64,000 bases of DNA, from NCBI GenBank assembly GCA_020636995.1, contig JACJWU010000003.1:186001-250000 (forward strand), given 5' to 3'. The position numbers were made by a program, and so were the translations under genes. Shown here piece by piece: positions 7,276 through 14,021 of the stretch (position 1 is the stretch's first letter; each line of letters starts with the position of its first letter). Below the pieces are notes generated by a model that saw nothing but the letters and a program-made list of their open reading frames with translations, made no database searches and had not been told where the DNA came from. This stretch comes from Actinomycetota bacterium. Its GTDB lineage: Bacteria > Actinomycetota > Actinomycetes > S36-B12 > UBA10799.

Positions 7276-8427
7276 TCAGGCGCCGTCCTCAGGCTGGGAC
7301 CACGTGATCTGGACCTCGGCGAACCCGCCTGCGGGAGCGCTGGCCCGCACCGGCTCGCCAGCCAACCGGAACGCGGGCTTCGCCGCCAGAAGCGTGTCCA
7401 GCACGATCCCGAGTTCCAGGCGCGACAGCCCCTCGCCGGGGCAGTAGTGCGGACCACGCCCGTAGAGCAGGTTACCGGCCGCATCCCTGTCCAGCCGGAA
7501 CTCAGTCGGCTCGGCGAACACGGCCGGGTCGCGCTGCACAGCCGGCCACAGGATCGTCACTGGAGCATCACTCGGGATCACCCGGTCAGCGACGTGCACC
7601 GGTCGGGTCGCGCGCCGGCGGTTGGTCACCAGAGGCGCCTCCAGGCGCAGCATCTCGTCTATGGCCGCCTGGCGCAGGCCGTCAGGCCCTGCGCGCAGCC
7701 GGGCCCGCACGTCGGGGTTACGGGCCAGGAACTCCACGATGATGCCCACCGCGGCCGAGATCGTGCCCAACTCACCAGCGGTCCAGTTGCGCACGATGCT
7801 GACCAGCTCTTCGTCGGTCAGCGGCCTGCCGTCCACGCGCTCGTCGAGCAGCTGGTGCGTGAGGGTCCGGGGGGCGCTCGGTGCTTGCGCCCGGGCGCGG
7901 TCTAGTTCGGCGACGATGATGCGATCAAAGTGAGCGGCCACCCGGTCGAGCCCGGCGCGGTCCCGTTCCCGGGTCGCCCGCTGCGAATCCACCGCCCACG
8001 CCCGCAGCGCCTCGGCCACGGCTGGCGGCCAGCCCAAGTAGGCGCACTGCGCCTGGGCGGCGTACGGCTCGCCGAGCGCGGTCATCACCTCGACTGGCTG
8101 GCCGGCCGCGGACAGGTCCACCACCAGCGACTCGGCGATCCGGCGCAGGTCCGGAGCGAATTCCGCGACGCGTTGCGGTGTGAAGCATCGGTCGACCACC
8201 GCCCGGAACGCCGCGTGCTCGGCACCGTCCATCCCGTTGGGCACCGCCACATGGGTCGATACCCGCGAGCTGAATGTGACCGGATCGTGCAGGGCCGCCA
8301 GCACGTCGGCGTGGCGCAACAGCGACCAGCCTTGAGTCTCGCTGTACGCGACCGGGCACCGCTCACGGAGCGCGTCATAGGTCCGGGTCTGGTCGTCGCC
8401 CACCTCGCGCGGGTCCCACTCCGACAC
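7276..8427 (-). CDS. Cytochrome P450
   Basis: A 383-residue class I type bacterial P450. Hallmarks: I-helix NWTAGELGTISAAVG (AGxxGT oxygen-activation motif), K-helix ExxR in DEMLRLE, and heme loop YGRGPHYCPGEGLSRLE with the Cys thiolate (Tyr replaces the usual first Phe). The frame is open further upstream, but GTG 8427 is preceded by GGAGG about 10 bases away, so I chose it. No ferredoxin or ferredoxin reductase gene is adjacent. The stop lies one base from the nitrite reductase stop on the other strand, leaving no room for a terminator. The substrate is unknown; the small soluble CYP form fits secondary metabolism or detoxification. Confidence 0.9.
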   Translation of the reverse strand: MSEWDPREVGDDQTRTYDALRERCPVAYSETQGWSLLRHADVLAALHDPVTFSSRVSTHVAVPNGMDGAEHAAFRAVVDRCFTPQRVAEFAPDLRRIAESLVVDLSAAGQPVEVMTALGEPYAAQAQCAYLGWPPAVAEALRAWAVDSQRATRERDRAGLDRVAAHFDRIIVAELDRARAQAPSAPRTLTHQLLDERVDGRPLTDEELVSIVRNWTAGELGTISAAVGIIVEFLARNPDVRARLRAGPDGLRQAAIDEMLRLEAPLVTNRRRATRPVHVADRVIPSDAPVTILWPAVQRDPAVFAEPTEFRLDRDAAGNLLYGRGPHYCPGEGLSRLELGIVLDTLLAAKPAFRLAGEPVRASAPAGGFAEVQITWSQPEDGA

Positions 8428-8559
8428 CTGATCCGAACCTCCAGTGATATCCACGGCGCGCAGTGTAGTGAGATGATCCAGTCTTCCCTGGCCCACGCCG
8501 GTGCCGAGCTCGCTGGCCGAGCGAAGGGTCGCGACAAGCCGGATCTGTGGATCGGCGCG

Positions 8560-9162
8560 TCAGCTGCTGGCACTCCGCGGGTCGAGCATGGTCAGTGCCA
8601 TCCGGGAGGGCTCGAGGGCCAGGATTTCGTGGGGCACGCGGGATCCGATGTGGACCAGCCCGCCTGGGCTGAGTTCGACGTGCTCCCCATCCGCACCGAC
8701 GCGCAGCCGCCCGTCGAGGACCTGCAGCAGGATCGGGACACCAGCCCGGGTTGTTCGGCCTGCCCGCGCGGGCAACCCGGACCGGAGCGCGGCGTCTATG
8801 TCGGCGGCGATCGTCTGCAGGGTGACCAGGCCGGCCACGGTCAGCGGGCCGCCGGTGGCGTTGAGGTGGCGGGCGATCTGGTTGAGGTTGTTTCCGATCC
8901 GGGCCAGCTGGACCACCACCGCCGGATCCACTGGCGGGGCCACCGCTCGGCCCAACCCGGTCCGGCGTCGCGGCGGGCGGCGGCCCACCCACCCTGCAGG
9001 CTCACCGGGTCGCGCCGCGGCGACCTGCCCGCGGACCCAATCGGAGACCGTCAGCTCGGCGGCAGCAGCCGCAGCTCGCCAGCCCGCGGCGACCTGCTCG
9101 GGCAGGCGCACCGTCACCTTCGCGGTGGACGCGCCCTGCGGGGCGCGTGGTGGGCGACCCAT
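8560..9162 (-). CDS. Chimeric protein: MobC-type mobilization domain fused to a cupin half
   Basis: About 200 residues (GTG 9174 is an alternative start four codons upstream). The N-terminal 125 residues resemble plasmid mobilization protein MobC: a basic ribbon-helix-helix start (STAKVTVRLPEQ...SDWVRGQV) and the signature VVVQLARIGNNLNQIARHLN. After about residue 130 (near 8740-8785) the sequence turns into the C-terminal part of a cupin (LLQVLDGRLRVGADGEHVEL, then GGLVHIGSRVPHEILALE with the motif-2 His). MobC normally precedes a relaxase on the same strand; here the relaxase position is taken by the cupin and the P450. This reads as a deletion junction inside a mobilizable element, with the frame preserved by chance or selection. 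Confidence 0.7.
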   Translation of the reverse strand: MGRPPRAPQGASTAKVTVRLPEQVAAGWRAAAAAAELTVSDWVRGQVAAARPGEPAGWVGRRPPRRRTGLGRAVAPPVDPAVVVQLARIGNNLNQIARHLNATGGPLTVAGLVTLQTIAADIDAALRSGLPARAGRTTRAGVPILLQVLDGRLRVGADGEHVELSPGGLVHIGSRVPHEILALEPSRMALTMLDPRSASS

Positions 9163-9186
9163 CAGGGCGCCCACTCGGGGGATCGA

Positions 9187-9205
9187 AGGGGGCCGCAGGC
9201 CCCCT
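9187..9205. repeat. Perfect hairpin in the 285-bp gap upstream of mobC
   Basis: aggggGCC-gca-GGCccccT forms a perfect 8-bp stem with a 3-base loop. It is followed by a further G+C-rich inverted segment (gcctcggccggacggaggcc). The interval 9175-9459 between the mobC-like gene and the DUF3631 gene otherwise has no supported gene. On mobilizable elements the origin of transfer normally lies just upstream of mobC and contains inverted repeats, so this is the natural oriT candidate. It could equally be the terminator of the DUF3631 gene, which reads toward it from the right. Confidence 0.5.
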
Positions 9206-9459
9206 CGCCGGCCTCGGCCGGACGGAGGCCGCGACAGCGGATTCCGTCCGACGAGTAGGCTGGCTTGCTCTCATCGGGCATGGCCCTGACGGGTGAGGTG
9301 GAAGCGGGCTGGCTTCCGGACGCTGGCAACGACGGGGGGGTCGGAACACGCCAGATCCGTTTGCGGCTTGCCCTCGGATGCCAGCCCTTGCGAAGGGTCC
9401 CGCGCCATTGGGCGCAGGCCCGGCACACCCGCGCCTCGCCGACAGCATTGGTCGGATGT

Positions 9460-10818
9460 TCACGCCCCGACACTGTGGCCTCCAGCGGTGGTGCGTCCAG
9501 ATGTAGCGGCCAGGGCCTCACGCGTAGCGCCGTCGTCGGTGAGCGCCGCTACAGCTGTTGGCAGCCGTTCTTCACGGAATTGAGCACGATTCGTTCCCGA
9601 TTCCTCTTGATGATGAGTGTGTGTAGCGGGTGTAGCGCCTGTAGCGGGCTTCTGGGGGACGCCCCCGAACGGGTTCCCAACTGGCTCCCCATGAATGGGC
9701 GGTAGGTAGCGCATCCACGCATCGGAGAGGTCGACCTGGCGATAGCCCTTGGCGACCGTGGCTCCGACGCGGAGGTTGGTCGACCGGATCTCATAGCCGC
9801 GCAGGCGTCGAGCCAGGCCAGACGGGTCCAGCGGCTTGCCGCGCAGATCCCTCCACGGGGATTCCTCCAGACCCAACAGGCCCGCCAGGAGGGGGGCCGT
9901 CGCCAGGGCATCCGGGTTGCCAGCCTCGAGGAAGACCCGACGCAGGTCCGCCAGCAACAGCAGGCTGAGCGAAGGCTCGGCTGCGCCGGCGCGGCCTGCG
10001 ACGAAGTGCAGGCACGCCTCGGCCGCACGACCCGGCCAGGCTCCGCCGACTCCTTCGGCGACCGCCAACAGCGGCTCCCAAACATCGGCTGGCCGATCCG
10101 TCACACCAGCGGGCAGCACGGGGTCCTCGGGTATGACCAGAGAGTCGAGGGCGGCAGCCAACTGCTCGCCGATCGCCAGACCCTCGGGCTCGTGGACCCG
10201 CAACCGGTAGGGCTCGACGGCCTCGCCCGGACCCCGCCGGCGCATCTTGACGATGACGGATCGTGTGGCGATCGTGTCTGGCACGTCGTGCAAGCCGGCA
10301 AGGGCAACGGCCGCGAAGGAAGCGAAGCTGACCACCGTGTGGGTGTTGCCGACTGACTCGCACCGGAAGGTGAGGCCCGACCGGCGGTGACCGGCGTTGA
10401 GGAACGCCCGCAGTTCCTCGTTCTCCCTGGCCTTCGGTCCGAACACCGAGTCGATCTCGTCGAAGAGGATCGTCGGCCGGTTGTCGAGGTCGCCCACGGC
10501 CCGGAACAGGGCCGCCGGAGTGCAGTGAACGGCGTGCATCGGCCTGCGGACGAGCGAGCCGATCACCTCCAGCGCCCGGGTCTTGCCGCTACCAGGCTCT
10601 GGGGACAGGAAGGCCAGCCTGGGCGTTGAGTCGAAGTGCTCGAGCAGGTAGCTGTGCGCCACCCAGAGGGACGTGGCCACGCGGGCGTACTCGCTGGGGA
10701 AGCAGACGAACCTGCCGAGGAATGCTTCCGTGGCGTCCAGGGCTTCGGACGGAGGCATGGGGCGCGAGTTGCCCCCGCCGACCTGGTTCGGGGACCGCGC
10801 CTCGGGCCGCGCAGTCAT
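9460..10818 (-). CDS. DUF3631-family P-loop ATPase of a mobile element
   Basis: A 452-residue protein starting at ATG 10818, which overlaps the stop of the upstream HTH gene (ATGA). A P-loop is visible at residues 72-80 (SPEPGSGKT) and a Walker B at 117-123 (ILFDEID), followed by SVFGPKARENEELRAFLNAG and an arginine-rich middle (DTIATRSVIVKMRRR). This matches the DUF3631 proteins found in actinobacterial phages and integrative elements, which are thought to act in element DNA replication. The C-terminal 60 residues are low-complexity and probably disordered. Together with the HTH and MobC genes it marks this stretch as the core of an integrated element. Confidence 0.82.
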   Translation of the reverse strand: MTARPEARSPNQVGGGNSRPMPPSEALDATEAFLGRFVCFPSEYARVATSLWVAHSYLLEHFDSTPRLAFLSPEPGSGKTRALEVIGSLVRRPMHAVHCTPAALFRAVGDLDNRPTILFDEIDSVFGPKARENEELRAFLNAGHRRSGLTFRCESVGNTHTVVSFASFAAVALAGLHDVPDTIATRSVIVKMRRRGPGEAVEPYRLRVHEPEGLAIGEQLAAALDSLVIPEDPVLPAGVTDRPADVWEPLLAVAEGVGGAWPGRAAEACLHFVAGRAGAAEPSLSLLLLADLRRVFLEAGNPDALATAPLLAGLLGLEESPWRDLRGKPLDPSGLARRLRGYEIRSTNLRVGATVAKGYRQVDLSDAWMRYLPPIHGEPVGNPFGGVPQKPATGATPATHTHHQEESGTNRAQFREERLPTAVAALTDDGATREALAATSGRTTAGGHSVGA

Positions 10819-11207
10819 GACCGACCCCACTCCGCGACCGAACCCGCGGCCAGGGCCTTGTCGAGCATCCGCGACGCGGCAGCACGGGCGTCCGGATCCG
10901 CACGAGTTGCTCGGCGCTTGGCCGTCTTCACTGGAACGGCAGGCGCCGGGGTTGGGGCCACCTCCACAGCGGGAACGGTCCTGGCTGCGATGAAGTCGAC
11001 GATCTGCGCCTCGGTGTAGCCGATCCGGTGACGCTGGTCCCCAACGCCAAGACGGACGTGACCTATCGCGCCGCAGAGGGTGAGCTTGCGCAGCATCGAC
11101 GTGGAGATGTTGAGCCTCTGGGCTGCCTCGCTCGGGAGGTGGACGCGCGGGGTACCAATTGGATCCCGGGCGGTGGTGGATGGATGAGCGTTCGTGCTTC
11201 GTAACAT
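10815..11207 (-). CDS. Excisionase/MerR-like helix-turn-helix protein
   Basis: A 130-residue protein. After about 20 residues comes a winged-helix excisionase-like domain: LPSEAAQRLNISTSMLRKLT, then GHVRLGVGDQRHRIGYTEAQ and IVDFIAARTV, the AlpA/Xis arrangement of helix-turn-helix followed by a wing and a helix. The C-terminal 50 residues are Ala/Pro/Arg rich. The gene is coupled by ATGA to the DUF3631 ATPase. In actinobacterial integrative elements small proteins of this kind direct excision or act as transcriptional switches. No integrase is adjacent, so its role here is uncertain. Confidence 0.7.
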   Translation of the reverse strand: MLRSTNAHPSTTARDPIGTPRVHLPSEAAQRLNISTSMLRKLTLCGAIGHVRLGVGDQRHRIGYTEAQIVDFIAARTVPAVEVAPTPAPAVPVKTAKRRATRADPDARAAASRMLDKALAAGSVAEWGRS

Positions 11208-11309
11208 GAGGGGGCGAGGGCACGCCGCGGAGTCAAGGGCAGGACGTGGGAGGTCGGCACACAGGCGCTCCGGGGCGTGCCCGACTCCTCACGATCGATG
11301 GGGTCGCAA

Positions 11310-11873
11310 CTACGCGGCGCCGGCCTCCGCGCATCGCTGCGGCGAACCGGGCGCTCGCAGTTCGGCCACGAAACGTGCCAACTGGAGGGGCGAGGGCACG
11401 GGCCAGGAGTTGGTGAGCGCACGCATCCTGATGGAGGCGACGCAGGTCCGCCAAGGCCTTCCCACCAAGTGGGTGACCAGGCCGGCGAAGGCAAGCCGGA
11501 TGGCAAGCCGCACACGAGCAAGGGTGGTCACAGCCCGAGAGGCCCTCCGATGAAGGCGGTCCGCAGGAAGGATCTGGAGGCCCAGCAACACCGACGTGAG
11601 GATCACCGCCCACGACGTGGCAACCCCCAGGACTGTCGGCACCTCCTGGCTCTGCGTCAACCACCGCAGCTGTACGAGAGCAAGGACCAGACTCGCCGCC
11701 AGGGTGACGATCTCGGGCAAGAAGTACGCGAACACCTCGGGCCAGGTTGCGGCCGGCGGTCGCGATCTGTCGCCTTCCCTGGCGTTGGACCACGGGTGAT
11801 GCGGTACGGACTGCGGCACACGAAGCCCTGATAAGGCTCGGGTTGCGGCCGTTCCACGCATGGAATGCACCAT
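11310..11873 (-). CDS. Hypothetical small membrane protein
   Basis: About 187 residues from ATG 11873; an upstream in-frame start at 11981 is less likely. Three hydrophobic segments are visible: FAYFLPEIVTLAASLVLALV, VLGVATSWAVILTSVLLGLQ and, weaker, RLAIRLAFAGLVTHLVG. The C-terminal 50 residues are charged and probably cytoplasmic. I do not recognise the family. No ribosome site stands out, and codon use is less biased than in chromosomal neighbours, which fits island DNA. The 100 bases between this gene and the HTH gene at 11207 show nothing else. Confidence 0.45.
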   Translation of the reverse strand: MVHSMRGTAATRALSGLRVPQSVPHHPWSNAREGDRSRPPAATWPEVFAYFLPEIVTLAASLVLALVQLRWLTQSQEVPTVLGVATSWAVILTSVLLGLQILPADRLHRRASRAVTTLARVRLAIRLAFAGLVTHLVGRPWRTCVASIRMRALTNSWPVPSPLQLARFVAELRAPGSPQRCAEAGAA

Positions 11874-12009
11874 AGCGTCCGATTCGTCCGGCTGACTACG
11901 GGGGGCAAAGCTAAGGTGAGAGTTTGCGTAGTTTAGTCTCCACGTCCAGATGTGCGCTCGGAACGATTGGGATGACCACACCCTGGCGCGCCAGCACTGC
12001 CATCTCGCG

Positions 12010-12040
12010 AGTGATACTCTAAAGCTCTGAAAGTATCACT
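12010..12040. promoter_or_regulatory. Inverted repeat upstream of fic (candidate operator)
   Basis: AGTGATACT (12010-12018) and AGTATCACT (12032-12040) are a perfect 9-bp inverted repeat separated by 13 bases, in an unusually A+T-rich stretch that ends 28 bases before the fic start. The spacing places the two half sites about two helical turns apart, as expected for a dimeric regulator. The Fic protein has its own C-terminal winged helix, so autoregulation is a reasonable hypothesis. It could also be a transcript hairpin. Confidence 0.6.
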
Positions 12041-12068
12041 TCGACCGCAGATCGGTAGACAAGTAGCA

Positions 12069-13229
12069 GTGGATCCCAGCCAGTTCAGTCCGAAGAGCAG
12101 GGCCAACGTTCGCCGTGCTGAGGGCGGATACTGGGCGTTCCTCCCGCCGCCGCTTCCGCCCGACGTCGCCCTCTCGCCGAAGCTGATCGGCGCACTCTCG
12201 GAGGCCGACCGAGCGGTCGGCGAGGTATCCGGCTTGGGCCGCACGCTGCCGAATCCCCACCTGCTCGCTATGTCGCTGTTGCGACGTGAGGCGGTACTGT
12301 CCAGCCGCATCGAAGGCACTCAGGCATCAATGTCGGACTTAGTGCTCTTCGAGGTCGATCCCGCGACAGCTGATCGCTCGGGCGACGTGCAGGAAGTGGC
12401 CAACTACGTCAGAGCGGCCAACCATGTGCTGGACCCCGGGCGGCGGCTTCCGATGAGCCTGCCGCTGTTGCTTGAGGCCCACGCAATGCTGCTGGAGGGT
12501 GCTCGTGGCGCTTCCGCCTCGCCTGGGGAGTTCCGTCGCAGCCAGAACTGGATCGGAGCCCCGGGTAGCTCGCTGCAGGACGCCACGTACGTGCCGCCCG
12601 CACCAGAGGAGTTGTGGGGCTGCCTGGATGCGTTCGAGAAGTACCTGCACGCCAATGACGAACTACCTCCGCTGCTTCGGATCGCCGCGATCCACTACCA
12701 GTTCGAGGCCATCCACCCCTTCCTCGACGGCAACGGTCGGATCGGCCGTCTTCTCGTGGTGGCCCTCATGGTCGAGTGGGGCCTGTTACCCAGCCCATTG
12801 CTGGAAATCTCCGCCTACATCGAGCCCCGGCGGGACGCCTACTACGACGCCCTCTCGGCCGTCAGTGTCGATGGGGACTGGCAAGGATGGTTCCACTACT
12901 TCCTGGAGGCCGTAACCGTGCAGTGCCACTCAACCGTCGAGCGTGCGACCAAGCTTCGAGCGCTGCGCGACGACTACCGCGCAAGGATGGCCACACCTCG
13001 GGCGTCCGCCCTGCTACCGACGTTGGTGGACTCGCTGTTCGCGTCACCAGCCACAACAATCGCCCAAGCCCGGTCACTGCTCGGCGTCACCCATCGAGCG
13101 GCCACGATGAATGTGGAGAAGCTCGTCTCTTCGGGGATCCTTACCGAGGTAGCTGGCCGGGGGCGGTCTCGGCTCTTCCTCGCCACCGAGATCCTGGACA
13201 CCCTAGCCACTGTGCCGACGCCCCGGTGA
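12069..13229 (+). CDS. Fic/DOC-family AMPylase with C-terminal winged helix
   Basis: A 386-residue Fic protein starting at GTG 12069. The catalytic loop HPFLDGNGRIGR (residues 216-227) has the complete HxFx(D/E)GNGRxxR motif with His216, so it should transfer AMP from ATP to a target protein. The inhibitory helix motif SSRIEG (78-83) matches (S/T)xxxE(G/N) with Glu82 and lies N-terminal to the Fic core, making this a self-restrained class II enzyme. Residues after about 310 form a winged helix (TTIAQARSLLGVTHRAATMN). The target is unknown. It stands alone at the right edge of the integrated island; such Fic-HTH genes are common passengers on mobile elements. Confidence 0.92.
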   Translation: MDPSQFSPKSRANVRRAEGGYWAFLPPPLPPDVALSPKLIGALSEADRAVGEVSGLGRTLPNPHLLAMSLLRREAVLSSRIEGTQASMSDLVLFEVDPATADRSGDVQEVANYVRAANHVLDPGRRLPMSLPLLLEAHAMLLEGARGASASPGEFRRSQNWIGAPGSSLQDATYVPPAPEELWGCLDAFEKYLHANDELPPLLRIAAIHYQFEAIHPFLDGNGRIGRLLVVALMVEWGLLPSPLLEISAYIEPRRDAYYDALSAVSVDGDWQGWFHYFLEAVTVQCHSTVERATKLRALRDDYRARMATPRASALLPTLVDSLFASPATTIAQARSLLGVTHRAATMNVEKLVSSGILTEVAGRGRSRLFLATEILDTLATVPTPR

Positions 13230-13704
13230 GACATTCTTGACTGGCCGCACGCGGAGCCGCCTGCACCAGACTGCTTCGTCGGCGGCCAGTTCGCCGCTAC
13301 CTTGGGCAGCATCGCCAGCACTCGGAGAGGGGTGAGCGCCATGTGCGTGGTGCCGAATCGCGACATGGACCCAACGCCCGAGTTTGGCCCGCAGAGGCGG
13401 GCTGCAGAGCATTGTCGGTCCAACGAAGCCGAGGCCGGGGCAATCCTCGCCGCGGCTGTCCTCCCGGTCAGAGAAGGCCTATTCACAGCACTCCACAAGT
13501 CGTTCGCTGACCTTGGTGGAGGGGAGCTCGAACTGCCGCCCCGGACCCCGGATGGCGCTCGCCGTATCGGCAAGGACCGGTCCCCTTGATCCCGCTCTCC
13601 AAGCTGCTCGAACCGCGGTTCGTTGCACGTTCGTTGCACGTGCTACTTCGGTCGCCTCTGAAAGTGCCCACGCCATAGGCATTTCCGCTTTCGCGACTGA
13701 CAGA
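13230..13704. other. Gene-free island margin
   Basis: About 475 bases between fic and the tRNA-Gly remnant. Several short open frames exist on both strands, but none has recognisable protein character, a convincing ribosome site or domain signatures. A repeated gttgcacgttcgttgcacgt stretch near 13620 and mixed base composition fit decayed element DNA. I see no gene here. Confidence 0.5.
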
Positions 13705-13748
13705 TTCCCAAGCTGACAGTGCGAGTTCGATTCTCGTCACCCGCTCCA
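13705..13748 (+). pseudogene. 3' half of tRNA-Gly(CCC): attachment site at the right island border
   Basis: From the anticodon loop TTCCCAA (anticodon CCC at 13707-13709), through the T arm (gcgag-ttcgatt-ctcgt) to the acceptor strand CACCCGC, discriminator T and encoded CCA, this is the 3' 44 bases of a bacterial tRNA-Gly. The 5' half that should pair with the acceptor (GCGGGTG) and the D arm are absent upstream. Tyrosine integrases recombine in tRNA anticodon or T loops and leave exactly such a 3' duplicate at the distal end of the inserted element, while the tRNA is rebuilt at the other end. The element is therefore to the left and the chromosome to the right. Confidence 0.85.
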
Positions 13749-13749
13749 C

Positions 13750-13783
13750 GACGAAGACCCCCAAGGCTTTGGGGGTCTTCGTC
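13750..13783. terminator. Perfect 15-bp hairpin after the tRNA-Gly remnant
   Basis: gacgaagacccccaa (13750-13764) and ttgggggtcttcgtc (13769-13783) are perfectly complementary, with a 4-base loop. It starts one base after the tRNA CCA end, where the original tRNA-Gly terminator would be. It lacks a clear U tract, as is common in actinobacteria. It supports the idea that sequence to the right of 13748 is the original chromosome. Confidence 0.75.
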
Positions 13784-13841
13784 ATGGATGTTGGATTGCA
13801 CGGCGAGAATCGGGAGGAGCGTCCCGAAGGGGCGCGACGGC

Positions 13842-13858
13842 TCTCGTCACCCGCTCCA
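13842..13858 (+). repeat. Second 17-bp copy of the tRNA-Gly 3' end
   Basis: tctcgtcacccgctcca at 13842-13858 repeats the last 17 bases of the tRNA-Gly remnant at 13732-13748, 110 bases downstream in the same orientation. No other tRNA parts flank it. It may be the scar of a second, older integration or a secondary attachment site. Between it and the gene start at 14022 lies only a 9-bp inverted repeat (gcagattgc 13875-13883, gcaatctgc 13911-13919) of unknown role. Confidence 0.7.
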
Positions 13859-14021
13859 ACGCTGACCGCCACCAGCAGATTGCAGAACCGACCAGAAACT
13901 GGCCCGAAACGCAATCTGCCCCGGCAGCGCCCAACAGCCAGTGCGCCGGCAGGGCCGAACTACCGATCCTCTGTACGTGCGTGGACTTACCGGAGCCCCT
14001 TTCCGCGGGTACCCATGCCCG

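Noticed and set aside
9162..9178. Resemblance of gagtgggcgccctgatg to the IncP/IncQ nic site
   Set aside because: It needs an inserted base and lies at the mobC start; too weak to call a nick site.
13302..13589. 95-residue forward open frame in the island margin
   Set aside because: No domain, no convincing ribosome site and mixed composition; not enough to call a gene.
13680..13748. Complete tRNA gene reading
   Set aside because: The 3' half fits tRNA-Gly(CCC), but no GCGGGTG acceptor strand or D arm lies at the right distance upstream, so it is only a 3' duplicate.
13875..13919. 9-bp inverted repeat gcagattgc/gcaatctgc as a terminator
   Set aside because: No T run, a 27-base spacer, and no gene ends just upstream on either strand.
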